DNA of 64,000 nucleotides from Sanghuangporus weigelae. Its lineage: Eukaryota; Basidiomycota; Agaricomycetes; Hymenochaetales; Hymenochaetaceae. Positions 11,801 through 22,048 of this stretch are shown piece by piece; position 1 is the first letter of the stretch, and each line of letters opens with the position of its first letter. The stretch spans positions 1,705,501 to 1,769,500 of the forward strand of contig CP137326.1 in NCBI GenBank assembly GCA_033182465.1, read 5' to 3'. The notes below the pieces were generated by a model. It was not told the DNA's origin. It made no database searches and worked only from the letters and a program-made list of their open reading frames with translations. The position numbers were made by a program, and so were the translations under genes.

Positions 11801-12242
11801 ATGGTAAATCATAAGATCGGCGGCACGTAGTCACTGAGGGATGTGTCCTATAGTGCCTGGTGCTGGGTAGGAGCTGTTGGCGGACCTGTCTGAGTGTCGG
11901 GGAGCCATCGGCGGATCGATTTGGGTCATAGGAGGGCGCCGCAGTACAGTACGTGTGCTGGAATCAATGGATACGTGCTCAAATGGTGTCTCGAGTGCAG
12001 TAGGAGTATGCCCTCACACTCTGAGGTGTCAGCGGTGCTGGGATATGGTATCTGCAGTATAGGGGGAGCCATAGTATGAGTGTACTGGCACAGGAGGGGC
12101 CAGTGTGCTACACCGCGAACCACCGACCGACGCCAAACGTCTTCAACAAGATCTTTTCACTGACATCCTCGATAGCGATCCAATGTGTGTTAGTAGGAAC
12201 CACCTCGGCTCATCGGGACAATGAGTCTTGAGGGAAATGTAA
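8871..12242 (+). mobile_element. Interior of the Ty3-like element, broken
   Basis: Between the two LTRs there is 3.4 kb with no recognisable gag or pol domain. A polypurine-tract-like CTTGAGGGAAATG sits just before the 3' LTR (about 12228-12240) and a second similar motif lies near 9713-9725. A short duplicated block (about 9915-10020 against 10130-10250) is also present. More than half of the interior is occupied by another repeat (10347-12131). The element is broken in many places and cannot be autonomous. Confidence 0.65.
10347..12131 (-). mobile_element. Long LTR-like unit, full copy (1.8 kb), inserted in the Ty3-like element
   Basis: It starts TGTCGGTCGGCGGTGTCG at 10347 and ends ACCACCGACCGACG at 12131, giving about 13 bp of inverted ends. 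It is the inverted partner of 1-1516, with an internal TATA-like box and the same 185-bp duplication. I see no clear target-site duplication. The best reading is a solo LTR or non-autonomous element nested in older repeat DNA. It contains no intact gene. Confidence 0.65.
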
Positions 12243-13129
12243 TGTTAGGAACGCACGTATATTAGTTTTCCTTTTTCTTTTCTTTTCCTTTTCCCCTTAT
12301 CGTTATCACCTATACCCATCCCACACATTTGTTAAACCTTATCCTTCACCCTAATGTCGTATGGACACTTAGTTAGTTCATTAGTCATCCTCATTACCTC
12401 ACTCCGACATGCCCGATCCTTCCTCCGATCCGCCCGACCACGTGACCTAACCCTGTACCCTATGACATCATGATCATTCCCTTAGTCGGTAGTCCTTTCC
12501 CAGGCTCGAGTCCTATATAGATAGCTAGTCTTCCTGTAGAGGCCCCTTGCCTCAACATTCATTAGATCCTCTGTGTTAGGTGGCGAGACTAACAGACGTC
12601 GATCTCGAGGTGGCCAACACAACAACAAACAACAGGCTAAGCGCGAGTTGCCGGGCTATCGCATGCTATGTTGAAGTGAAGGTAAGTAGAATTCAATAAA
12701 CTAATAATACAAGAGTAGGTACCTATGTCGAAGTGAAGGTAAGTAGAATAGTAAGACAAAGAATTGAAAGAGTTAAACTATCTACTTATATAGACTTCGA
12801 GCGCGTGAAAGGTCTACTCTAATAAGGAATCACATGATGAGGGAAAGGGGTGCTTAGTGAGCGTGATAGAACGTCGTAGAACATTCCAACGGATGGATGA
12901 GTAATCGCAAAAGAAAATAAAAGAAAAGGAAAAGAGTATTAAAATAGAGGATGACATAAGAAAAGAAAAGGAAAATGTTGAGTCCTAACACTCCGACTAT
13001 ACACTCGTTTATCTCTACATCATCGTCGACCATTCCCTTGGATTATCTGAGGGATGGTTCTACTGCTTGCTAGGGTTGTTTCTTAGTTAGTTGTCTTCAG
13101 CGATACGGGCGTTAGGCCGTCGCCTAACA
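12243..13129 (+). mobile_element. 3' LTR of the Ty3-like element, split by a nested solo LTR
   Basis: It starts TGTTAGGAACGC and ends GTCGCCTAACA. Removing the nested element and its duplicated 5-bp target leaves exactly 465 bp, the length of the 5' LTR. It is followed by AATAT, matching the left flank. Confidence 0.88.
12574..12990 (-). mobile_element. Nested solo LTR (417 bp) inside the 3' LTR
   Basis: It runs from TGTTAGGTGGCG to GAGTCCTAACA and is flanked by CTCTG on the left and CTCCG on the right, a 5-bp target duplication with one change. The uninterrupted 5' LTR reads CTCCG at this point. The minus strand has a T/C-rich TTTTCCTTTTCTTTTC start and a TCTATATAAG box, like the host LTR, so it belongs to a related family inserted in the opposite orientation. 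Confidence 0.8.
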
Positions 13130-13134
13130 AATAT

Positions 13135-13424
13135 AATAGTACTATAGTTGATAGTTTATATAAATGCATAATAGTGAATAACCTGTATTTATTTATAGAG
13201 CAGTATAGTTTTGATGACCGTTATTAAGATATAAATGTTTAGTAGCAAATGACATACATTTTTATATTGAACAGCAAAATTTCTGATAGATCTTATTCAG
13301 ATACCATCATATGAGAAGAAGCAGAGGCCATACTATGCCACTAGCATCACTTTGAATGTAGATGAAGGCAAGTAAGTAAAGATGACCAAAACCAGTGAGA
13401 GTCACACCAGGCAAAGAGTTATTT
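13135..13424. other. AT-rich flank between LTR element and foldback elements
   Basis: It continues the ATAGT-rich tract and then becomes unremarkable AT-rich sequence. I see no gene. Confidence 0.5.
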
Positions 13425-13426
13425 TA

Positions 13427-14508
13427 CAGCTAAATGCAAAAAACCTGAGATTCACATGATTGCATCACTTTTTTTGTCACAAGAGCCTCAAAACACAAAA
13501 TAAATCATATCTCACCCAATACTTGTCCGGTTTGCATGATCTAAGTTGCTAAATTCATCATTTGATTGTTGGTTTCATATTCCAACTTGAGCGAGGGAAA
13601 ACAGTGCAAAAATGACCCCAAAATAGCGAAAATATAGTTTTTTGCCTCTTCTTTGCATGTGCATTTTTTTCTGTGATCCCTGATGGTCCAGAACCTCCCC
13701 AAAGCTATCCAAAATGATAACATGATTATATTATGAATTTACAGACTGAATTTGGATTGAATTGTGTACCAGAATGTACTGCTTTGAGGCATGCCTGAAT
13801 CACTCAAAACTTATCATTTCCCTCAGCCTCCCAAGCATCAGGAAAAAATCTTACAGACCAGATTCATGCATGTAAATTCATTTCAGGTGTAATAGACTAG
13901 GTTTGCATATTAGCTAGGGCCTCAGCATCCACTGGTGAGCTGTGGAGATGCTGTCTAGAATGGTGCATACAACCAGAACCTCTTGCTCAGTCCAGCTCAC
14001 CAGTGGATGCTGAGGCCCTAGCTAATATGCAAACCTAGTCTATTACACCTGAAATGAATTTACATGCATGAATCTGGTCTATAAGATTTTTTCCTGATGC
14101 TTGGGAGGCTGAGGGAAATGATAAGTTTTGAGTGATTCAGGCATGTCTCAAAGCAGTACATTCTGGTACACAATTCAATCCAAATTCAGTCTGTAAATTC
14201 ATAATATAATCATGTTATCATTTTGGATAGCTTTGGGGAGGTTCTGGACCATCAGGGATCACAGAAAAAAATGCACATACAAAGAAGAGGCAAAAAACTA
14301 TATTTTCGCCATTTTGGGGTCCTTTTTTGCTCTATTTTCTCATTTGTTCTTCCTATGAGAAAGTGCTTTCGAAAAGATGAATTTAGCAACTTAGATGATG
14401 TGAAAATGTTGAGATTTGGGTGAGATATGATTTTATCTGTGTTTTGAGGCTCTCATAGCAAGAAAAGTGGTAAAATCACGTGATTGCCAACAATTTTGCA
14501 ACTAGCTA
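13427..14508 (+). mobile_element. Foldback DNA element 1 (1,082 bp, TA target)
   Basis: Two arms of roughly 500 bp are inverted copies of each other around a spacer of about 50 bp near 13950-14000. The ends are CAGCTAAATGCAAAA and TTTTGCAACTAGCTA, each flanked by TA (13425-13426 and 14509-14510), which suggests a Tc1/mariner-type target. There is no transposase frame, so it is a large MITE-like or foldback non-autonomous element. The left arm has diverged more than the right. Confidence 0.85.
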
Positions 14509-14518
14509 TAAGACACTA

Positions 14519-15600
14519 CAGCTAGTTGCAAAATTATTGGCAATCACGTGATTTCACCACTTTTCTGCTATGAGAACCTCAAAACACAGATAAAATCAGA
14601 TCTCACCCAAATCCCAATGGTTTCACATCATCTAAGTTGCTAAATTCATCTTTTCGAAAGGGCTTTCGCTCAGGAAAAATTATCGAGAAAATAGAGCAAA
14701 AAAGGACCCCAAAATGGCGAAAATATTGTTTTTTGCCTTTTCCTTGCATGTGCATTTTTTTCTGTGATCCCTGCTAGTCCAGCACCTCCCCAAAGCTATC
14801 CAGAATGATAATATGATTATAAAATGAATTTACAGACTGAGTTTGAGTTGAATTGTATACCAGAATGTGCTGCTTTGAGGCATGTCTGAATCACTCAAAA
14901 CTCATCATTTCCCCCTAGCCTCCCAGGCTCCAGGAAAAAATCTTACAAGCCAGATTCATGCATGTAAATTCATTTTAGATATAATAGACTAGGTTTGTGT
15001 ACTAGCTAAGGCCTCAGCATCCACTAGTGAGCTGGGCTGAACAAGTGATTCTGGTTGTATGCATCATTTTAGACAGCATCTTCCCAGCTCACCAGTGGAT
15101 GCTGAGGACCTAGCTAGCACATAAACCTAGTCTATTATATCCAAAATAAATTTACATGCATGAATCTGGCATGTAAGAATTTTTCATGGAGCCTGGGAGG
15201 CTAGGGGGAAATGATGAGTTTTGAGTGATTCAGACATGCCTCAAAGCAGCACATTCTGGTACACAATTCAACTCAAACTCAGTCTGTAAATTCATTTTAT
15301 AATCATATTATCATTCTGGATAGCTTTGGGGAGGTGCTGGACTAGCAGGGATCACAGAAAAAAATGCACATGCAAGGAAAAGGCAAAAAACAATATTTTC
15401 GCCATTTTGGGGTCCTTTTTTGCTCTATTTTCTTGATAATTTTTCCTGAGCGAAAGCCCTTTCGAAAAGATGAATTTAGCAACTTAGATGATGTGAAACC
15501 ATTGAGATTTGGGTGAGATCTGATTTTATCTGTGTTTTGAGGTTCTCATAGCAGAAAAGTGGTGAAATCACGTGATTGCCAATAATTTTGCAACTAGCTG
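14519..15600 (-). mobile_element. Foldback DNA element 2 (1,082 bp, TA target)
   Basis: Same family and same length as the element ending at 14508. The ends CAGCTAGTTGCAAAA and TTTTGCAACTAGCTG are near-perfect inverted copies, flanked by TA at 14517-14518 and 15601-15602. The central spacer (about 15035-15080) is the reverse complement of the spacer of element 1, so the two lie in opposite orientation, separated by only ten bases including their TA targets. The arms match closely enough to fold as a hairpin of about 500 bp. Confidence 0.88.
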
Positions 15601-15602
15601 TA

Positions 15603-17000
15603 ATCCCTTGTAAACCACTATAGTGTAAAAGAAGAACTCTTGCAGTGTCAATCTACACAAGTAGGAATTCTCAATAAAACCCTGCACCTCTGAACTGAAA
15701 TCATCTTTTGTAAAGTGCGATAGTGTTTGATATCTGAAGCCGAATGAGTTACACTTCCCTTCCATAGATTACTGACTGATGCAAATAGACACTAGTGACT
15801 ACCATCTGCTTGACGTTATTGTTCTCTTTGAGATTCTTCTGAGAATATTGACTAGAGGGATCACAAGCCAAATTAAGCTCCCGTTCAACTTGACTCTTAA
15901 AGGAATTAGCGATCCATGGCCACATCTTTTATGACTCTAGCAACATTCTGTTTCTGCATCTTAATCTGCTCCGTGATGTATGACATTGTTTCTTAGTCTA
16001 CAACCGTATCATCAATACCGATACTGAATCTATTGTGAAACAGCCAATAATTGATGATATTCTGCAGACTCGTAAAGAGTGTTCATGTAGTTTCAGGACC
16101 TTTCTTTCAGAAAACAATATGCACCAGGCAGCCCTGAGATGCACCAATAGTCTTCTTTCTCAATAATACTAAAGATGATATTGTCATTCTCAATCAGTAT
16201 GCTATCATCAAAGACTGGACTCCATGACTTGTTCTTGGACAATCAGAAAATGTTGATCACATACGGTACTGTCATGTTAAGAGTTTGCTTACCCATTCAT
16301 AAAGGTTTAGGTTTTAAAGTGATTGGTGTTGGGATCGTGCCATCCCGATTCAGTATCCAAAACAGTATACTCTGTACTTGTTGTCAATTAAAGAAATAAT
16401 TGCACAAGGTGAACTTGCGAATACCACAAAGAGTATCCTGCACAACATCAATAACAGGCTTGGGGTGAAATAATCTGCCTGGGAACTCATTCTATTTGAC
16501 TGAGCTCGGCCCAAGTCTTCTTGCTCTAAGGGACACTACGTGAAGATGAGAAACTATAGCAAAAGGCAACAGTGATGTGATGTACTGCATGTTCATTTCA
16601 TCGCTATCGAAGTCAGCATTATATGGAGGAGTGATGGAAAGATTGAGACAAAAGGCTAAAATAAATTGGTCAGAGTTCATACATGAACATGAAGGTCGAG
16701 CACGCACTTGAATAGGGCATTAGTCAGACCCTGTGACACATCATAGACATTTTGTGCAACAATGGTTGTTGGTTGAAGAGGACATAACTGAGTTGATAAA
16801 CAAATTAGACTAGATCAACCGCTACTGAAGAGGAAACTTACTCTCTGTTCTTTCAATGACCCATCCATACTGAAGAAATGCATCTGCACGTTTATTGCAC
16901 CGAAGATCTATATGCTCCCCAGTATCTTTCCAGTTTTAAATAACAGTCTTCCTGCTGTGAATGTGTCGTACGCATCCGCATTTTTGGTGACTTTCCCACA
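15603..17000 (-). pseudogene. RPB1 (RNA polymerase II largest subunit) relic
   Basis: Minus-strand landmarks in family order: [18 protein letters not shown] and QYGWVIER (about 16920-16840), then an intron-like GT...AG gap, then VLFNQQPLLHKMSMMCHRV (about 16785-16720). Next come LNLSITPPYNADFDSDEMNM (about 16660-16590) and DGTIPTPITLKPKPL (about 16345-16300). Last is GFRYQTLSHFTKDDFSSEV plus ENSYLCRLTLQEFFF (about 15745-15630). The catalytic NADFDGD motif reads NADFDSD, a G-to-A change that would abolish a strictly conserved position. Several stops and frame breaks lie between the blocks. Its 3' end stops exactly at the TA target of foldback element 2. HKMSMM and the FTKDD block point to RPB1 rather than RPA1 or RPC1. 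The kept intron shows DNA-level duplication. Confidence 0.87.
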
Positions 17001-17129
17001 ATCACATGATAGAGCTTACAACTACTGTACAGTACTTTCTGGTTATGCTGACCTTCTGAATTTGCACTTTTATAACAGGTAGCTTAGTAACTATTATAAG
17101 GATATAAATTCAGGTTCAATCTTATTAAG

Positions 17130-20100
17130 ATTTGTTTGTAATCATTGGGACTTGTGAACATGGGGAGTCAATCTTGTTTTTGCGTGCTTACTCTTTTGTT
17201 GCACGTGACGAGGTTGACTTTGCAACTCACGACCTCACATGTCACTTCCCTCCTCCTCGGCCTCCTTCCTCCATCCTCCTTACTGTCCAAGGCAGGTCCT
17301 TCGCGTTTGTCGACGCCTGCTCTTCCTACGTCGAACGGTACTGGAAAGACATGGGAAGAAGTGCGTGCTGCACGTTTCTTCTTTGATTGTCGTGCTTGCT
17401 GAATTCTACTTTCATGAACTTTAGCTTGTCAAGGCACGAGAAGAAGAACGTGCTTGAGCCATACGTGAAGGCCGAAACGACTCGAGGAAGCTATCACTTT
17501 GGTTGGAACCTGTCAAGACATGTGTCCCGAATTCGAACGCTACCGACGAGAAAGGGTGAACAACCTCGACAAATGGGAATGCGTGCGTCCATGCTAACTC
17601 CTGAGTGATGTTGACTTTAAGCTGCACTTATGACTTTGCTGTTTTTTTAGATTATCGTTCCGGACGGGAAACCAACCAAGGAGGTCGATCATGCTCGCAC
17701 TGTTAAAATCTATGAACGTGGCCAGGGAGACAAGATTATCCCTTCGGATTTACGACGTCCTCCTGTCTTAAAGGTACATACTAATTCGTTCCTCTTCCCT
17801 CACGTCAATTCAAATATGTTGTAGAGAACTCTCGACTACCTCTTTCACGACCTCATTCCAAGAGGTGGCTTCGCGGAGACTCAGGCATTTGTCTGGGATC
17901 GCTCTCGAGCTGTACGCAACGATTTCACGATTCAGCAAGACAGCGGACCAATAGCTATCGAGTGTCACGAATGATGTACACGTTTTCATATCCTTTCACT
18001 CCATCTCATATACGACGTACGTACATTCGGTCGAGCTTTGGAGATCCAGCAGCTTATGAACTGTGAGTCCTCGACCTTGTCACCACTTTGTTGTCTGAAT
18101 CTTTACGCCTGCAAAAGCTCTGCTGTCTCTGAAGGAGTTCTACGACGATCAAAGAGGAAAGGACGAATCACCTAACGAATTGGAGATGCGTATATACCAT
18201 CGTCTCGGCCTCATCCGTGACCAGCATGAACGAAACGATAGACCTCCACTGTTTATCGCCGTCGACCCAGCCTCCCAGCTTATATCTCATTCCCGCAGCG
18301 AAGTCCAGGCTGCCAGCAATCCAATTACAAGGATTTCGAAGCTCAGAGCCAATGGGGCTGCCATGCAAACGTTTGCCGAACTGGCGAGTGTCCTGCGGGA
18401 GCGACAGAATGAGAAGCAAGATGAGACAAGCGCTTTCATTCAGGAAGATGAAGAAGCCGTAGAAGCGGATGATATTCTTGACACATCTCAACCCGACGAC
18501 GGTCCTGCAAGTACCCAAGAACAGACGTTATCTCAGTCTAGGTCTGCTCCAGGTCCAGGTATCTACTCGGTGATCTATGTATCCTCGGCTTTTCATAGCT
18601 CACTTCATTCTCAGAACTTTCTTCAGCGTCTCCCTTTGGACGTCCGACAACTCAGACGACTTTTGTGCCGGTTCCCGCGGGTGGATCTGTATTCGGCAAG
18701 ATTGTCAGCTCCTCATCCACTCCTGCAGTTATTGGAAAGCGGGGCTCTCATCAGTTTTCGGTACTGCATTCAATACCTTCCAATCTGCTCCGAACGTATT
18801 TGGTGGTCCTGTGTTTGGCGTCCCTGCAACCTCTAGCTCTGCATCTCCCAAGATAGTCGAACCTCCGAAACCTGCTGTCTCCGCATTTCCACCTCGGCCT
18901 CCCTCCACCAGCAAACCCGCAAAGTCCATCACACCTTCTACGTCGACTATTCTGCAAGAGACAAAACCATTGCGAAGTCTTGCGGATGTAGGACCTCTTC
19001 TGTCAGAGGGCGAAGAAGATCGAGTGTCTTCCTCTGAAGCTGTCAGAACACCCGCACCCCCTCCGTTCTCAACCTCACAAAGCGCACCGACTCTCAACCC
19101 TTTTGCACAAGCTTTGAACCTAGTCCCTTCAGAGCATCGAAGTCTGCGTCATTATTTCCTCCCACTTCAAGAGCCAGTCTCCCTCCTTTGAAGACGGACT
19201 CGCCGCTGAGTAGGACCGTGGACCCTTACGCGCGGCTTTACAACACCTGTAGACTCGCCATCGCAATCATTCCTTTCACCTCTGAAGCATCCGAGCGGGT
19301 CGGCTCTGTCATTAGATACCGGCCCAGTCTTGCAATCTAATGACGAGTCTCTGCGCTGGACTCACCCGTTGCGCCTCCGGTCTTGGCTTGCAGGGCCAAT
19401 ATTTCCTTACACGGAACACCCACATCTGCTTTCGCATCTTCTGCTGTACCTCCTGCAGAACCTACGACTCCTTCAACGTCTTACCATTTTCCCACTCTCC
19501 GAGTAAACATATCTGCAACGATGACTAGCACTCCACATCCTCAACCATCATCAAGTCCCCGCATCGTAGAAATTTCTGAAATTCCGTCTCCCGACCATGA
19601 TACACCCTCTTCATCGACATCTATCGCCAATGGAAAGGAACCGCTCTCCCGGCGCCAAGAAACGGTTACGAGAGCAGGCGATGTCTTTCAACCGAACTCA
19701 CGGTCTCGTTCATGAGATATACAGGCGATGGAAGCAAAAGATGTAGAATACAAAGGTTTGCCGAAGAAGCGACGAATATAAACAAAGGATTCACGAGAGT
19801 TCGACGAACGGCTCGATTGGGTCAACTGGCTCAATACCCTCATCCTCGTCCTTCACGAGGCAAAGGAGTGAGCCTGAACTTGACACAGAGCAGCCAAAAC
19901 GTCCACGACGGAGCCTCAGGAATGTCTCAAATCCGGAGGATGTACGTACGGACGAGGAACTCGCTGAAAAACTCATGCAGGTGCGATACATAGTCCCAAG
20001 TTGTTGGATGCGTCATTTAAGAACACATATCAGAACCATGAGAAAAATGAACGTAGATGGGTGAAAGGCCAGTTCGTCAAGGTCATCCAGGAGTACGTGC

Positions 20101-20178
20101 GGTCTCAGGTTGACGAGATTCCGTCAGACTGGGGGACGAGACTGTGCATGAACTCCAGCAATGATAAGACGGCCATCA
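17130..20178 (+). pseudogene. Sac3/GANP-domain mRNA export factor, decayed copy 1
   Basis: Sac3 domain landmarks: VGTCQDMCPEFERYRRER (about 17500-17550), TVKIYERGQGDKIIPSDLRP (about 17700-17760), TLDYLFHDLIPRGGF and RSRAVRNDFTIQ (about 17825-17935), IAIECHE, then LSLKEFYDDQRG (about 18125-18155) and ELEMRIYHRLGLIRDQHER. A low-complexity Ser/Pro/Phe-Gly region follows (18600-19150), then a C-terminal piece with VKGQFVKVIQEYVRSQVDE (about 20070-20120). A CGA-to-TGA stop at 17972-17974 interrupts the ECHERC motif, and the frame slips several times downstream. Introns are retained. The family bridges transcription and nuclear mRNA export in TREX-2. This copy cannot make a full protein; a working copy should exist elsewhere. 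Confidence 0.8.
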
Positions 20179-21476
20179 GATTCAGCAAGACAGCAGACCA
20201 ATAGCTATCGAGTGTCACGAATGATGTACACGTTTTCATATCCTTTCACTCCATATACAACGTACCTACGTTCGGTCGAGCTTTGGAGAAGGTCCCGCAG
20301 CTTATGAATCGTGAGTCCTCGACCTTGTCGCCACGCGGTCGGCTGGTTCCAGCGAGGTAAGTACAGTGCCTTCCAAGCACTCATCAGATCCTTATTTCTT
20401 GGAATTCTCCTTGCGGTGATTGCTCTCTCGTCGGTGCTAATGACAGTCAACTTCATTCTTGTTTCAGAACCCGAGGATCGCGTCTACTCGTTCCTACCGC
20501 AGTCTGCGCGATATGTCGTCCTCGACCGCCGCCGCTGCAACTGTTGCCCCAGTAGCATCGAACTCAGGATCACGTTCGCGGTCTGGTTCCTCTGCCCGCT
20601 TTCTCAGTGTAAACACTCAGGCAGCGTCCTCGGAGCCCGTGCCGAACATCCCACAGATGTCTGGGCATAACGTGTTACGCACACCTGACAGCATCGATGG
20701 AAGCACGATGTCGCCGGCGGTTCAGAATAGCGCGAGTAGCAGCTCTCCTGCTTCGGCCATTGCATCATCCGCAGTTGGCTCGCCGACGACCAATGGCACA
20801 CATGGCCAACCACAGCAATCTAGAGACCGTTCGTTGACGCATAAAAACTCGAGCAGGACGATTGGAGGCTCGTCTGTACTTAGCGTGACAACCAACTCAA
20901 ACGTCAATCCGCCGCGTAAGACTTCCCGGCGTCTGCTCTGCGTCCTTCTGGAGCTTCAAAAGAGCCCTCTCGCACGCGTGAGAAGGAGAAGACCGCTGGC
21001 AAGGCACTGGGACGGTCACGGACGGAGAACAGAGATACTACTGACGAAGACGACGCGGAAGCCAGGATACTTCGCATGCTCCTGCACGATACTGAGCCTG
21101 CACCTCCAACTCTGATGTATTGGTCTCGTGCGCCCGTCTGGGGTGCTCTGCCGATGCACAAGATGCGGAGCCATAGTGCGACCGTTGTGGACCACTTTGT
21201 TGTCTGAATCTTTACGCCTACAAAAGCTCTGCTGTCTCTGAAGGAGTTCTACGACGATCAAAGAGGAAAGGACGAATCACCTAACGAATTGGAGATGCGT
21301 ATATACCACCGTCTCGGCCTCATCCGTGACCAGCATGAACGAAACGATAGACCTCCACTGTTTATCGCCGTCGACCCAGCCTCCCAGCTTATATCTCATT
21401 CCCGCAGCGAAGTCTAGGCTGGCACAGTCCGATTACGAGGACTTCGAAGCTCACAGTCAATGGGGCTGCCATGCAA
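20179..21476 (+). pseudogene. Sac3-domain partial duplicate (copy 2), split by a kelch-gene fragment
   Basis: 20179-20320 repeats 17928-18085 and 21190-21476 repeats 18088-18367, with a few percent difference. Copy 2 carries the same TGA stop (20222-20224) as copy 1, so the duplication happened after that mutation. It starts directly behind the C-terminal piece of copy 1, giving a head-to-tail arrangement. Confidence 0.85.
20321..21189 (+). pseudogene. Kelch-repeat gene fragment inserted in Sac3 copy 2
   Basis: The insert begins with a short exon, then a clean intron (GTAAGTAC...TTTCAG, about 20356-20467). It continues as a Ser/Ala-rich exon with MSSSTAAAATVAP, SRSRSGSSARFLSV and a basic stretch, and ends with TEPAPPTLMYWSRAP and VWGALPMHKMRSHS. 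The last part matches the entry of the beta-propeller in basidiomycete kelch proteins (Tea1-like). It stops in mid-gene at the re-entry into Sac3. The retained intron shows capture of genomic DNA rather than cDNA. One frame slip lies near the middle of the second exon. The kelch assignment rests on memory of the family. Confidence 0.6.
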
Positions 21477-21479
21477 GCT

Positions 21480-22048
21480 TCAGTGTCGTTGCACAGTAAC
21501 TGACCGATTGGTGCTGAAGAGGATTATGTAGTTCTGTTGTATGCTTGCATGAGTCTGTAAGTGATATGCTATAGATGTACTAAACTTTGCTGTATTATAT
21601 TTAAAATTAATAAAAATTTAATGCATTTTCTAATATTCTGCTAGCCTCTAATAAGTGCTATCTTCTATTTGTGACAATATACAGCTATCTGTATCTTTAA
21701 TATACTATGACACTTTATTTATAAGAACTATCAACTATAAGCATCTAGTATCAGCTATAAACTCATAGTAATTACTATAAGGCACTATACACTATATGCT
21801 AGCAGCACTATAAATTTGTATCAACTACTATATACTGCTATATGTTATGTACTATCTATCTCTTTGCAGCACTATGAGTAAATATCAGCTATGTAACTAT
21901 AAAGCTCTATAGGATGCTCTATAGTAGGGGGGTCACGATAAATTGCTATAAACTGCTAACCTACTATAGGCTGCTATATAGCTGCCTATAGTGGTGAGTA
22001 GCTGTGGGTAGCTATGAGTAGCAGTGGGTAGTTTGGACTGTTTTTCTG
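21480..22048. repeat. AT-rich CTATA-type simple tract
   Basis: Dominated by CTATA, GCTATA and later GTGGGTAGCTATGAGTAGC words. It resembles in reverse complement the ATAGT tract at 7966-8400. No gene. Confidence 0.5.

Noticed and set aside
4283-17000. Hsp70, RPB1 and Argonaute pieces as an endogenous giant-virus insertion
   Set aside because: The pieces look like fungal host genes with retained introns, and no viral capsid, packaging ATPase or polymerase B sequence is visible around them.
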